Shown here in pieces: positions 15,504-24,634 of a stretch of DNA of 64,000 nt. Below the pieces are notes generated by a model. That model had not been told where the DNA came from and did not search any database. It saw only the letters and a list, made by a program, of their open reading frames with translations. A program made the position numbers and the translations under genes. Position 1 is the stretch's first letter; each line of letters opens with the position of its first letter. The stretch is from Chitinophagaceae bacterium UBA1953 (GTDB lineage Bacteria > Bacteroidota > Bacteroidia > Chitinophagales > Chitinophagaceae), in NCBI GenBank assembly GCA_002336115.1, contig DDEN01000001.1:62001-126000 (forward strand), written 5' to 3'.

Positions 15504-16907
15504 ATGGCAGAGTCAGAAATAAAAACACAGGAATCGTTCAGAGACAGAATTGGAACGGTAGATGAAAGAGGGCACAGGAACTGGATTTATGCTTTAAAAC
15601 CCAAAGGAAAGTTTTATAACATAAGAACTTACGTAAGCTGGTTTTTCTTTCTGGTTTTTCTGGCTCTGCCTTTTATTTACGTAAACGGAAGGCCGTTGTT
15701 TATGTTTAATGTTCCGAAAGCGAAGTTTATCATTTTCGGGCATATTTTCTGGCCACAGGATTTCTTCATCTTTGCTATTTTAATGATCACTTTCGTAGTA
15801 TCGATTGTATTGTTTACATCGGCATTCGGAAGGCTTTTTTGCGGATGGGTTTGCCCTCAAACGATTTTTATGGAAATGGTTTTCCGTAAAATAGAATATG
15901 CTATTGAAGGCGATGCTCCACAACAAAGGTTACTGGCAGCAGCACCCTGGACAACTGAAAAAATTATTAAAAAGCTTTCCAAGCACATCATTTTTTATGT
16001 GCTTGCGTTTATTATTGCCAACATTTTTCTTGCATACATTATTAGTGCTAAGGAATTGTGGGAAATGATTCAGCACCCATCTGAAAACGTAGGATCATTA
16101 GTTGCTTTAATGATTTTCAGTGCCGTGTTTTATGGTGTATATGCGTTCTTCAGAGAGCAGGCTTGTATTGTTGTTTGTCCTTATGGAAGATTGCAGAGTG
16201 TTTTGCTCGACAGGAATTCAATGATTGTTGCATACGATTATAAGCGTGGTGAAGAGCGAAAGAAATTCAACAAAAAAGAAGAACGTACAGCAGGTGATTG
16301 TATTGACTGTAAGCAATGCGTAAAAGTTTGTCCTACGGGAATTGATATCCGTAACGGTACACAAATGGAATGTGTAGGCTGTACAGCCTGTATAGATGCA
16401 TGCGATGGCATGATGGACAGTGTAGGCTTTGAACGTGGCCTTATCCGGTATGCAAGTGAAAACGGAATTGCCAATCACGAAAAGCTTCAATATACACGCC
16501 GTATGCGTATGTACACGGCATTACTTGTAGTACTGGTCAGTTTGCTTACAATTCTTTTGTTATCACAAAAAGATGTAAAAGCAACTGTTCTCCGTTCATC
16601 AGGGTTGCTTTACCAGGAAAGAGGAGCCGATAGTATCTCTAACCTTTATAACATTAAAGTATCTAACAAAACAATGGAAAACATTCCATTGACCGTTAAG
16701 CTTGAAGGAATGGATGGCAGCGTACAAATGGTTGGTGATTACGTTCATGTAAAAGCTGAAGAGCAGGGACAGGGATCGTTCTTTATCATTTTACCAAAGA
16801 AATCGATCCAGTTACGGAAAACTCCGTTAAAAGTGGCTATATATAACGGGAATAAGAAAATTGATGTACTAAAGACTAATTTTCTCGGGCCTGTTTATGG
16901 TAAGTAA
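15504..16907 (+). CDS. ccoG: cbb3 oxidase accessory Fe-S protein CcoG (FixG)
   Basis: 467 aa. Membrane spans near 37-60, 87-110 and 153-175 surround a CGWVCPQTIFMEMVF segment. Two ferredoxin-type cluster motifs follow, CIDCKQCVKVCP and CVGCTACIDACD (about 265-300), then another span near 330-350 and a C-terminal Ig-like FixG domain. CcoG reduces copper for cbb3 maturation in Rhodobacter (known for the family). It is 22 nt downstream of ccoP in the same operon. Confidence 0.95.
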   Translation: MAESEIKTQESFRDRIGTVDERGHRNWIYALKPKGKFYNIRTYVSWFFFLVFLALPFIYVNGRPLFMFNVPKAKFIIFGHIFWPQDFFIFAILMITFVVSIVLFTSAFGRLFCGWVCPQTIFMEMVFRKIEYAIEGDAPQQRLLAAAPWTTEKIIKKLSKHIIFYVLAFIIANIFLAYIISAKELWEMIQHPSENVGSLVALMIFSAVFYGVYAFFREQACIVVCPYGRLQSVLLDRNSMIVAYDYKRGEERKKFNKKEERTAGDCIDCKQCVKVCPTGIDIRNGTQMECVGCTACIDACDGMMDSVGFERGLIRYASENGIANHEKLQYTRRMRMYTALLVVLVSLLTILLLSQKDVKATVLRSSGLLYQERGADSISNLYNIKVSNKTMENIPLTVKLEGMDGSVQMVGDYVHVKAEEQGQGSFFIILPKKSIQLRKTPLKVAIYNGNKKIDVLKTNFLGPVYGK

Positions 16908-16930
16908 ATAACAATCATCAATACAGAAGA

Positions 16931-17374
16931 ATGAAACTGAACTGGGGTCATAAACTCACCATTGGTATTATTTTATTCATGGGCTTTATTTTCTTTCTTG
17001 TATATAAATCAGTGAATACAAATTATGATTTAGTAAGCAAGGAATATTATAAAGATGAATTGCAGTACCAGGATGTAATTGATGGTACAAACAGGGCAAA
17101 CAAGCTAAGTTCAGCTTTGATTATTAAAGAAGACAGTGGAAAAATAATTTTGCAGTTTCCTGTAGAAATGAAAGGCAGGAAGACAGACGGTAAAGCATGG
17201 TTTTATTGTCCATCAAATGCAGGAAAAGATAAGAAATTTGCTTTGGAGCTGAACGAAAACGCATTACAGATTTTGCCTTCCGGGCAATTATCGGCAGATA
17301 ATTATATAGTGAAAACTACGTGGACTACCGATGGCGTAAGTTATTACAATGAGCAGCCATTAACTGTAAAATAA
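16931..17374 (+). CDS. ccoH: FixH/CcoH family protein
   Basis: 147 aa. One N-terminal membrane anchor (about 9-27), then a periplasmic domain starting VNTNYDLVSKEYYKDELQYQ, the usual FixH opening. FixH/CcoH takes part in cbb3 assembly. It lies 23 nt after ccoG, and its stop codon overlaps the next start by 1 nt, so the two are translationally coupled. Confidence 0.88.
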   Translation: MKLNWGHKLTIGIILFMGFIFFLVYKSVNTNYDLVSKEYYKDELQYQDVIDGTNRANKLSSALIIKEDSGKIILQFPVEMKGRKTDGKAWFYCPSNAGKDKKFALELNENALQILPSGQLSADNYIVKTTWTTDGVSYYNEQPLTVK

Positions 17375-18078
17375 TGTTTGAAGCTTTAACAGCAGGATTA
17401 TTACTTGGCACATTCAGCAGTTTACATTGTGTTGGAATGTGCGGACCCCTTGCGCTGGCTTTACCGGTACAGCACCTTCCATTATGGCAGCAGCGTGTTG
17501 CAGCTTTTTCCTATAATACAGGCCGCATTATTACGTATTCAATTCTTGGGTTGCTGTTTGGTATTGCAGGCCGCACAGTTTATATGGCAGGGTTTCAGCA
17601 ATGGCTTTCAATTATTACAGGAATTGTTATTCTCGTTTTTATTGTACAATATTATTTTTTACGATACACCTGGCAACCCAAATGGTCGCAGAAATTAAAT
17701 GCTTTTGTTCAGCAATTATTGATCCGTCTTTTAAATAAAGAAAAAAAATCGTCATTTCTTTTCTTTGGGATGGTAAATGGTTTACTGCCATGTGGTATGG
17801 TATATGTTGCACTTGCAAGTGCATTAAATTTTAGTCGTGTTGAGCAGAGTATATTGTTCATGACTGCATTTGGTGCCGGTACTTTGCCTTTAATGCTGCT
17901 GCTTGGCATTGCAGGAAACAGACTTGCATTTTCTGTAAGAAAAAAAATTAAAAATGCAGTGCCTTATCTGATGACGATAATGGCATTTATTCTCATTCTT
18001 CGAGGAATGAATCTTGGTATTCCCTACATCAGTCCGGTGCTTGCAAATGCACCAGCAGACGCTATAAACTGTCACTAA
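17374..18078 (+). CDS. TauE/SafE-like (DsbD-type) membrane protein of the cco cluster
   Basis: 234 aa with six or seven membrane spans. The first span contains the SLHCVGMCGPLALALP motif with two cysteines, and an internal repeat-like NGLLPCGMVYVAL stretch follows, as in the family annotated as sulfite exporter TauE/SafE that closes many bacterial cco operons. A role in copper or thiol handling during oxidase maturation is likely from context but is not shown by the sequence. No terminator is evident; the next gene has its own boxes. Confidence 0.85.
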   Translation: MFEALTAGLLLGTFSSLHCVGMCGPLALALPVQHLPLWQQRVAAFSYNTGRIITYSILGLLFGIAGRTVYMAGFQQWLSIITGIVILVFIVQYYFLRYTWQPKWSQKLNAFVQQLLIRLLNKEKKSSFLFFGMVNGLLPCGMVYVALASALNFSRVEQSILFMTAFGAGTLPLMLLLGIAGNRLAFSVRKKIKNAVPYLMTIMAFILILRGMNLGIPYISPVLANAPADAINCH

Positions 18079-18096
18079 AAAGCAGGATACAGGCCA

Positions 18097-18161
18097 TGAT
18101 GAGTATCAGCATGGGTAGTGACGTTTGTTATTAACATCCAATGGCGAGGTTTTTAGATTTG
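18097..18161 (+). promoter_or_regulatory. Promoter with tandem Fnr-like boxes, coiled-coil gene
   Basis: Boxes TGATGAGTATCA (18097-18108, perfect) and TGACGTTTGTTA (18119-18130, one mismatch) start 22 bp apart. A perfect -7 element TAGATTTG (18154-18161) follows after exactly 23 nt. This is the cleanest example of the layout in the window. Confidence 0.78.
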
Positions 18162-18200
18162 CTAATCGGGATGAAATAAAACCGCATTCCTTTAAAAACG

Positions 18201-18593
18201 ATGTTTATTACTATGGCTTTAAATAGAAAGATTCTTCAGTACCGGCACGAAAGCGATACATGGAAGCGATACCTGCAGTTTATTCAGCAGGAGAACAACC
18301 ATTTGAAGAATAGGCTGTCGCAGGTGTTACAGGCCGACACAGACCATGATTTTTTGGAGCGTGCTGAGTATTTTCAAAACAAATTTATTACCGAAGATGA
18401 TACTGTAAACATGCTTCGTCAGGATATTCATGAACTTGATCAACTGCTGTCGAAAGAACTACAGGAAGAAAGTTCTGTAACAAAAGATATCCAGAAAAAA
18501 CTTAAAAAAATGAACAAGGATATGGATATTGTTGAAAAGCAATTCAGCAAGCTGAAATCTGATTTCAATCTGTATCTTTCCGAGTCTATCTAA
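18201..18593 (+). CDS. Hypothetical coiled-coil protein under Fnr-like control
   Basis: 130 aa; an ATG at 18213 is an alternative start. No signal peptide or membrane span. The sequence is almost wholly helical and charged, with heptad-like patterns (for example LRQDIHELDQLLSKELQEE and KKLKKMNKDMDIVEKQFSKL), so a coiled coil is expected. It loosely resembles uncharacterised Bacteroidetes proteins found near respiratory genes, but I do not recognise a family. Its dedicated promoter with tandem Fnr-like boxes, directly after the cco operon, suggests a cytoplasmic role in low-oxygen adaptation. Confidence 0.72.
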   Translation: MFITMALNRKILQYRHESDTWKRYLQFIQQENNHLKNRLSQVLQADTDHDFLERAEYFQNKFITEDDTVNMLRQDIHELDQLLSKELQEESSVTKDIQKKLKKMNKDMDIVEKQFSKLKSDFNLYLSESI

Positions 18594-18631
18594 ATTCCAA
18601 TTCCTTTTCTGAAGAACTAACTTATTAAATT

Positions 18632-18662
18632 AATGCCCCGTTTTTGCGGGGCATTTTCTTTT
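18632..18662 (+). terminator. Terminator between convergent genes
   Basis: A 9-bp stem (18632-18640 with 18647-18655), loop TTTTTG, and a T-rich tail. It ends the coiled-coil gene and may also serve the convergent nuclease-like gene that stops at 18661. Confidence 0.88.
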
Positions 18663-19707
18663 AAATTCTTTTTAAGAAAACAATGTAAGTGGGAAAGTGA
18701 TCGCTGTATCCGCCACGGTAAGTATTGCCATCCCATGTACGCATGGGGTAGCCTTTATATTTACCTACGTTTTCAACCATGTATTCTTTATTGAAGATGT
18801 GTTGCTGGTAAAAAAAGAACCCTTTTTGTTCTTTGTTAAGCCAGGGGTATGAAATAAGTATCTGATCGAATAAGCCCCATGCGTCCTGGTAAGCCAACGT
18901 GCCGATTCCTTTCTTATATAGTTCCATCCAGGGATTAAACATTCCGCCTTGTTTTACATCTTCTTTTTTGCCCTTTGCATTTATTACTTTGGTTACACTT
19001 TTATTAATCGGGTCATCATTCAAATCGCCCATAACAATAAACTTGGCATCGGGTTCAATTTTTAAAATTGAATCTATGTGATTACGGCAAACCTGTGCGG
19101 CTGCTTCTCTTGCCGGAGCACTTCTTTCTTCTCCTCCGCTGCGGCTGGGCCAGTGGTTTACATACACGTAAATTGTTTCGCCGTCAAGTTTTCCTTTCAC
19201 CCATAATATATCCCTGGTGTAATACGCATCTTTTGTACCACTTGGCAGCTTTACAAAAAGTTTATCGCTTGCTTCAACAGTAAAATATTTTGGATTATAT
19301 AGCATTGCCACATCAACACCTCTGGCATCTCTTGAATCGTAATGTACAATTTGGTAATTTCTTTTTGCAAGCAGTTTATGATGAATCAGATCATTCAGTA
19401 CTGTATCGTTTTCTATTTCTGCTACGCCAAGTATTGCAGGCCCGTCGGCATTAAGATCTGTTCCCATTTGAGAAATTACAGTTGCAAGATGCTGTACTTT
19501 ATCCCAATAAATGGAACTGTTGTAGTTTTTAGGCCCGGCTGGTGTAAATTCATCATCATTTACAGCAGGATTATCAGTTGTATCGTAAAAATTTTCAAGA
19601 TTATAAAAACCTGCAATGGTAACTTTGTATTGCTGTTTTCCTGATTGAGCATGAACGAAACCAACTGAAATCAGTAATAAAACCAGTAAAATGTTAATTC
19701 TTGTCAT
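18661..19707 (-). CDS. Secreted endonuclease/exonuclease/phosphatase family protein
   Basis: 348 aa from the ATG at 19707, giving the signal peptide MTRINILLVLLLISVGFVHAQ; a start at 19740 would add a second hydrophobic stretch. Family marks are YNLENFYDT (metal-binding Asn and Glu), VAEIEND, VYVNHWPSR, VMGDLNDDP and YSDHFPTYI, so the DNase I-like active site looks complete. It should cleave phosphodiester or phosphoester bonds outside the inner membrane. Divergent from the TonB receptor gene by about 150 bp; together with the genes to 25.9 kb it looks like a nucleic-acid scavenging set. Confidence 0.88.
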   Translation of the reverse strand: MTRINILLVLLLISVGFVHAQSGKQQYKVTIAGFYNLENFYDTTDNPAVNDDEFTPAGPKNYNSSIYWDKVQHLATVISQMGTDLNADGPAILGVAEIENDTVLNDLIHHKLLAKRNYQIVHYDSRDARGVDVAMLYNPKYFTVEASDKLFVKLPSGTKDAYYTRDILWVKGKLDGETIYVYVNHWPSRSGGEERSAPAREAAAQVCRNHIDSILKIEPDAKFIVMGDLNDDPINKSVTKVINAKGKKEDVKQGGMFNPWMELYKKGIGTLAYQDAWGLFDQILISYPWLNKEQKGFFFYQQHIFNKEYMVENVGKYKGYPMRTWDGNTYRGGYSDHFPTYIVFLKRI

Positions 19708-19853
19708 ATAGCCAAAAATAAACAGCAAACATAGTAACAAAACGGTTCTTACAGATCAAACAAGCTGTTTAAGGGAAAAATAATATGTGTGATTATTTTT
19801 ATTTTGATGTATGCTCAAAGTGACTGATTTTCGCACATTCAAACCAGAGTTAC

Positions 19854-22430
19854 ATGCTAAAAACAAAACTGCTGCTTTTGTTCCTGTGTGCCGGAACCTT
19901 TGTTTATTCGCAGCAAAAGAATTCTACAGACACACTACCCACCAGGGATACAACGGTAGAGGAACTTAAAGAAAGTGTGCTGGAAAATATTCCTGTTGTT
20001 TCATTGGATGATAATGATCTCGGTGATGCAAGTTCTCAGAATGTTTCCTCTCTTCTTACAGCTGGTCGTGATCCCTTTTATTCGGCAGCTTCATTTAATT
20101 TCAGTGCTGTGCGTTTCCGCATCCGTGGATATGATGCCGATCTTTTCGGCACGTATATGAACGGAATACCGATGGAAAATCTGGACAACGGGTTTACTCC
20201 TTATGGTTTATGGGGTGGTTTAAACGATGTTTTCCGTAACCGTGATGTTTCTATGGGGCTTCGGTACAACACGTACACTTTTGGCGATATTGGAAGTAAT
20301 ACCAATATTGATGCAAGAGCAAGTAAACAGAGGGCGCAAACAAGTTTAAGCTACGCTTATTCAAACCGTAACTACAATCATCGTATAATGCTTACGCATT
20401 CTACCGGTATGAGTAAAAAAGGATGGGCGTTCTCTTTCAGTGGCAGCCGCCGCTATTCAGATGAAGGATTTGTTCCCGGTACGTATTATAATGGCTGGAG
20501 CTATTTTGCAGCAGTTGATAAACGTATTGGCCAACGCCATCTGTTGTCACTGGTTGCTTTTGGTGCACCTACAGAAAGTGGCAGGCAGGCAGCTTCTGTA
20601 ATGGAAATGCAGGACCTTGCTGGTACGCATTATTATAATCCTTACTGGGGTTATCAAAACGGAAAAGTCAGGAATTCAAGTGTTGCAAAATCGCATCAGC
20701 CTTATGCAATTTTTACACATGATTTCCGCATCAATAATAAAACTTCGCTTGTAACTGCATTTGGTTACTCTTTTGGCAACAGAAGTACAACAGCGCTCGA
20801 CTGGTATAATTCAGCCGATCCACGTCCTGATTATTACCGTTACCTTCCAAGTTATTACAGGGCAAATGGCGATACATTGCAGGCTGATCAGATGGAAACT
20901 GCAATGCGTAATGATATTAACCTCCGCCAGATTAACTGGGCAAAACTTTATCTTGCCAATAAGAGTAATACAGAAACAATTACGAATGTAAATGGTATTG
21001 CCGGAAATAATGTAACTGGTCACCGTTCACATTACATTATTGAGGAAAGAGTGATTAATACACAGCGCTTCAACTATAATACAGTGCTGAATGCAAGAGC
21101 AGGAGAACATGCTGATCTTACTTTCGGAGCTGCGTATCAGTGGCAGAAAAATAAATACTACAAAAAGGTAAATGATTTACTGGGTGGTGATTTTTATGTT
21201 GACCTGAACCAGTTTGCAGAAAGAGATTTTCCATTGAATCCTAATGCAAATCAGAATAACCTGTTATCTCCTAACAGAATATTAAAAGTAGGAGACAAGT
21301 TTGGCTATGATTATGATATGTACATGAACAGAGCTGCTGCCTGGGGCCAAGGAGTGTTTAAGTTTAATAAGGTTGATTTATTTGCAGCGGCTGAGTTATC
21401 TCATACACAGTTTTTCAGAGATGGCCATACTGTTAATGGATTATTCCCTGATAATTCTTTTGGTATAACTAAGAAAAATAACTTTACAAATTATTCTCTT
21501 AAAGCAGGCATTACTTATAAGCTCAACGGACGTAACTACTTTTATCTGAACGGAGCTTATTTAACCAAAGCCCCTTATTTCGATAATATTTATATTTCGC
21601 CACGTACAAGAGATTTTCAGCAGGAAAATCCTCAGAGTTCAATTGTACAGTCGGCTGAGGCAGGTTATGTACTCAATAGCCCTAATTTGAAAATAAGACT
21701 TACAGGTTATTACACAACCTTCCAGCATGAGTATAATGTGATTTCATTTTATCATGATGATTACCGCAACTTTGTAAATTATGCTTTAAGCAATATTGAT
21801 AAAGTTCATTTTGGTGGAGAGTTCGGATTTGAAGCAAAAATTATAGGAGGTTTATCAATAAATGGCGCTGCATCAGTTGGCCGTTATTATTACGACAGTC
21901 GCCAGCAGGCCGATATTACACTTGACAACAGTTATGCACCACTGGGTTCAGAAACTGTGTTCAATAATAATTACAGAGTTGCTTCTACTCCACAAGAAGC
22001 TTACAGCTTTGGATTGAACTATCGTTCTCCCAAATTCTGGTATGTAAGCTTAACCGGAAATTATTTTGATCAGATGTGGCTTGATTTCAATCCTATCCGC
22101 CGTACACAAAGTGCAGTAGATGGCCTGGAATATAAAAGCGATCTGTGGAATTCAATTCTGCAGCAAACACAATGGGATCCACAGTACACTGTTGACTTCT
22201 TTGGAGGTTATTCGTGGAAACTGCCGGGAAAAATGGAAATCAATCACAAGAGCACATTTCTTGTATTTAATCTTGGTGTAAATAATATTCTTGATAATAA
22301 AGACATTATTACAGGAGGTTATGAACAACTGCGTTTTGATTTTGAAAACAGGGATATAAATAAGTTTCCTCCTAAAGTATATTATGCTTACGGGTTAAAC
22401 TTTTTTGCGAGTGCAACACTTCGCTTCTAA
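19854..22430 (+). CDS. TonB-dependent outer membrane receptor
   Basis: 858 aa. Signal peptide MLKTKLLLLFLCAGTFVYSQ, then directly a plug domain (about 35-150, with VRFRIRGYDADLFGTYMNG) and a 22-strand-type barrel ending in an aromatic FASATLRF. The N-terminal carboxypeptidase-like domain typical of SusC is absent, and no SusD follows. Its partner is the OB-fold lipoprotein encoded 14 nt downstream. The likely cargo is a nuclease product or phosphorylated compound, judged from the flanking phosphoesterase genes. Confidence 0.88.
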   Translation: MLKTKLLLLFLCAGTFVYSQQKNSTDTLPTRDTTVEELKESVLENIPVVSLDDNDLGDASSQNVSSLLTAGRDPFYSAASFNFSAVRFRIRGYDADLFGTYMNGIPMENLDNGFTPYGLWGGLNDVFRNRDVSMGLRYNTYTFGDIGSNTNIDARASKQRAQTSLSYAYSNRNYNHRIMLTHSTGMSKKGWAFSFSGSRRYSDEGFVPGTYYNGWSYFAAVDKRIGQRHLLSLVAFGAPTESGRQAASVMEMQDLAGTHYYNPYWGYQNGKVRNSSVAKSHQPYAIFTHDFRINNKTSLVTAFGYSFGNRSTTALDWYNSADPRPDYYRYLPSYYRANGDTLQADQMETAMRNDINLRQINWAKLYLANKSNTETITNVNGIAGNNVTGHRSHYIIEERVINTQRFNYNTVLNARAGEHADLTFGAAYQWQKNKYYKKVNDLLGGDFYVDLNQFAERDFPLNPNANQNNLLSPNRILKVGDKFGYDYDMYMNRAAAWGQGVFKFNKVDLFAAAELSHTQFFRDGHTVNGLFPDNSFGITKKNNFTNYSLKAGITYKLNGRNYFYLNGAYLTKAPYFDNIYISPRTRDFQQENPQSSIVQSAEAGYVLNSPNLKIRLTGYYTTFQHEYNVISFYHDDYRNFVNYALSNIDKVHFGGEFGFEAKIIGGLSINGAASVGRYYYDSRQQADITLDNSYAPLGSETVFNNNYRVASTPQEAYSFGLNYRSPKFWYVSLTGNYFDQMWLDFNPIRRTQSAVDGLEYKSDLWNSILQQTQWDPQYTVDFFGGYSWKLPGKMEINHKSTFLVFNLGVNNILDNKDIITGGYEQLRFDFENRDINKFPPKVYYAYGLNFFASATLRF

Positions 22431-22444
22431 AAAATATTTTAAAA

Positions 22445-24565
22445 ATGACTACTAATAAAAGAAATATGAAAAAAGTGAATATCGGGTTAAGCAGTCTGCT
22501 GATGCTGTTAACCACAGCTTTTATCCTGAACTCCTGTAACAAAAAATTTGATGAGCCGCCAGCTCCGACAGATCCGGCTCTAACAGTTACGCATACTATT
22601 AAACAATTGAAGGCTATGCATACTGTTACAGGAGCATATGATGTGATTAACAGCGATGTAATTGTTGCAGGTGTGGTTGTGGCAAATGATAAAAGCGGCA
22701 ACCTGTATAAAGAAATTTATATTCAGGATGAAACGGGTGGAATTAATGTACAGCTCGATGCTACAGGTCTTTACAATTCGTATCCTGTTGGCCGTAAAGT
22801 TTATATCAAGTGCAAAGGACTTTGTTTATCCGACTATAACAAACTTCCTCAGCTTGGCGTAAAGGCAACTGTTGCAGGTTCGCCCTCACTTGAAGCAATT
22901 GCATCAAACCTCATTGATCAGTATCTGTTTGGGGGCACTCTGAATAATCCTGTTACACCTAAAGTTGTTACATTGAGTCAGCTTACAACAAATATGAGTG
23001 ATGATTATCTCGGCACACTTATTCAGCTAAACAACTATGAATTTATTACTTCTGATACAAGCAAAACATTTTCGGACACTTCTTCTTATAAAAGTTCAGT
23101 AAATCTTACAGTTAAAAACTGCCAGGCAAGCTCATCAGTCATTATCCGCACAAGCGGGTATGCAAATTTTGCAGGTGTAAATGTGCCGAACGGTAACGGA
23201 ACATTGTATGCTATTTATACTATTTACGGAACAACGAAACAGTTGATTATCCGTGATACATCTGATGTGAATTTCACAGGCATTCGTTGTGGCCAGGGTG
23301 CAACTACAGTAATGAATATTTCAGATTTGAGAGCCTTGTACACCGGAACCACAACAATGGCTCCTGATGGTAAGCGTATTTCAGGTATTGTTATCAGCGA
23401 CAGAACAACTTCAAACCTGAATGCACAGAATATTGTTTTGCAACAAGGAAACGGACTTTCCGGTATTCTTGTACGCTTTGATGCGGCACATAGTTTTAAC
23501 CTTGGCGATTCAATTGACGTGAACGTATCACAACAGGAACTTTCTGAATTCAATGGATTATTACAGGTTAATCTTGTTCCTTTAAATTATGCAACTGTAA
23601 AAGCAAGCGGCAAGTCCATTACACCAAGAGTAGTTACGTTAGCTGATGTGAATAATAATTTTGAAGCATGGGAATCTACATTGGTACAAACCGGGCCTGC
23701 AGCCTTATCAGGTGGTACAAGTGGAACATACAGCGGAAGCGTAACAATGAATGATGGATCATCACTTGTGCTTTATACTACTTCAACCGCAACATTCTCA
23801 TCACAAACATATCCTTCAGCCGTTACTTCTGTTACCGGATATTTAACGCAGTACACAACAACAAAAGAACTGGTAATCCGCAATCCTTTAAGTGATGTTG
23901 TGGCCGCCAGTGGTGGAAGTGGATCAGGATTGCCTTTAGCAACATCTCCTTATACTCAAAACTTTGATGGTATTACTGCCGGACTGCCAACTGGAATTTT
24001 TGTTAAGATTGGAGCTACTGCATCTTCTTTGGGAACAGGAGATATGCCTGTTTACAGTTCAGGTCTTGGTACAGGCACTTTGTGGAACCAGACAAGTGCA
24101 GGGTTAAAGAACTTTGCTTCTGCAACCGGGCTTATTGCAACTTCTGACGCTACCGCTCAGGGTGCTTCAACTAACAGAGCACTTGGTGTGCGCCAAACAA
24201 GTTCAACGGGGTATGATCCGGGTGCTTCTTATGTTTTCCGGATAGATAATACAATTGGAAAAACAAATTTCCAGATGAGTTTCCTGCTTCAATCGTTGGA
24301 TAATTCAATAGGAAGAACAACTACCTGGGCTGTTGAGTATGGAATTGGAACTTCACCAACAAGCTTTACTTCTGTAACAACTTCGCCGGCTTCTCTTACT
24401 ACAGGGCCATTCTTTTCAAGTACTGCTGTAACTGTAAATTTTGGAACAGCATTAAATAACCAAAGCCAACCAATATGGATTAGAATAGTTGCATTAAGTG
24501 CCACAACAGGAAGTGGCAGCAGAGCTTCAACAGCCATTGATGATCTGAGTATTACATGGAACTAA
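22445..24565 (+). CDS. DUF5689-like OB-fold surface lipoprotein
   Basis: 706 aa. Lipoprotein signal with a cysteine near residue 31 (ILNSCNKK); an ATG at 22469 would shorten the N-terminus. Two copies of a DUF5689-like unit are visible, each starting with a helix (HTIKQLKAMH near 49, MNISDLRALY near 292) and an OB-like nucleic-acid-binding barrel (VIVAGVVVANDKSGN, RISGIVISDRTTSN). The C-terminal third, from TSPYTQNFDGITAGLP (about 500), resembles the jelly-roll tail common on secreted Bacteroidetes nucleases. It probably captures nucleic acid at the surface for the TonB receptor. Confidence 0.8.
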   Translation: MTTNKRNMKKVNIGLSSLLMLLTTAFILNSCNKKFDEPPAPTDPALTVTHTIKQLKAMHTVTGAYDVINSDVIVAGVVVANDKSGNLYKEIYIQDETGGINVQLDATGLYNSYPVGRKVYIKCKGLCLSDYNKLPQLGVKATVAGSPSLEAIASNLIDQYLFGGTLNNPVTPKVVTLSQLTTNMSDDYLGTLIQLNNYEFITSDTSKTFSDTSSYKSSVNLTVKNCQASSSVIIRTSGYANFAGVNVPNGNGTLYAIYTIYGTTKQLIIRDTSDVNFTGIRCGQGATTVMNISDLRALYTGTTTMAPDGKRISGIVISDRTTSNLNAQNIVLQQGNGLSGILVRFDAAHSFNLGDSIDVNVSQQELSEFNGLLQVNLVPLNYATVKASGKSITPRVVTLADVNNNFEAWESTLVQTGPAALSGGTSGTYSGSVTMNDGSSLVLYTTSTATFSSQTYPSAVTSVTGYLTQYTTTKELVIRNPLSDVVAASGGSGSGLPLATSPYTQNFDGITAGLPTGIFVKIGATASSLGTGDMPVYSSGLGTGTLWNQTSAGLKNFASATGLIATSDATAQGASTNRALGVRQTSSTGYDPGASYVFRIDNTIGKTNFQMSFLLQSLDNSIGRTTTWAVEYGIGTSPTSFTSVTTSPASLTTGPFFSSTAVTVNFGTALNNQSQPIWIRIVALSATTGSGSRASTAIDDLSITWN

Positions 24566-24585
24566 TAAAACCTGAATTATAAATT

Positions 24586-24621
24586 AAATCCCTGGCAATA
24601 ATTGTCAGGGATTTTTCTTTT
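24586..24621 (+). terminator. Terminator after DUF5689-like gene
   Basis: Stem 24586-24594 with 24606-24614, then TTTTTCTTTTT-like tract. It lies between convergent genes. Confidence 0.85.
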
Positions 24622-24634
24622 TAGCGTATCTCTA

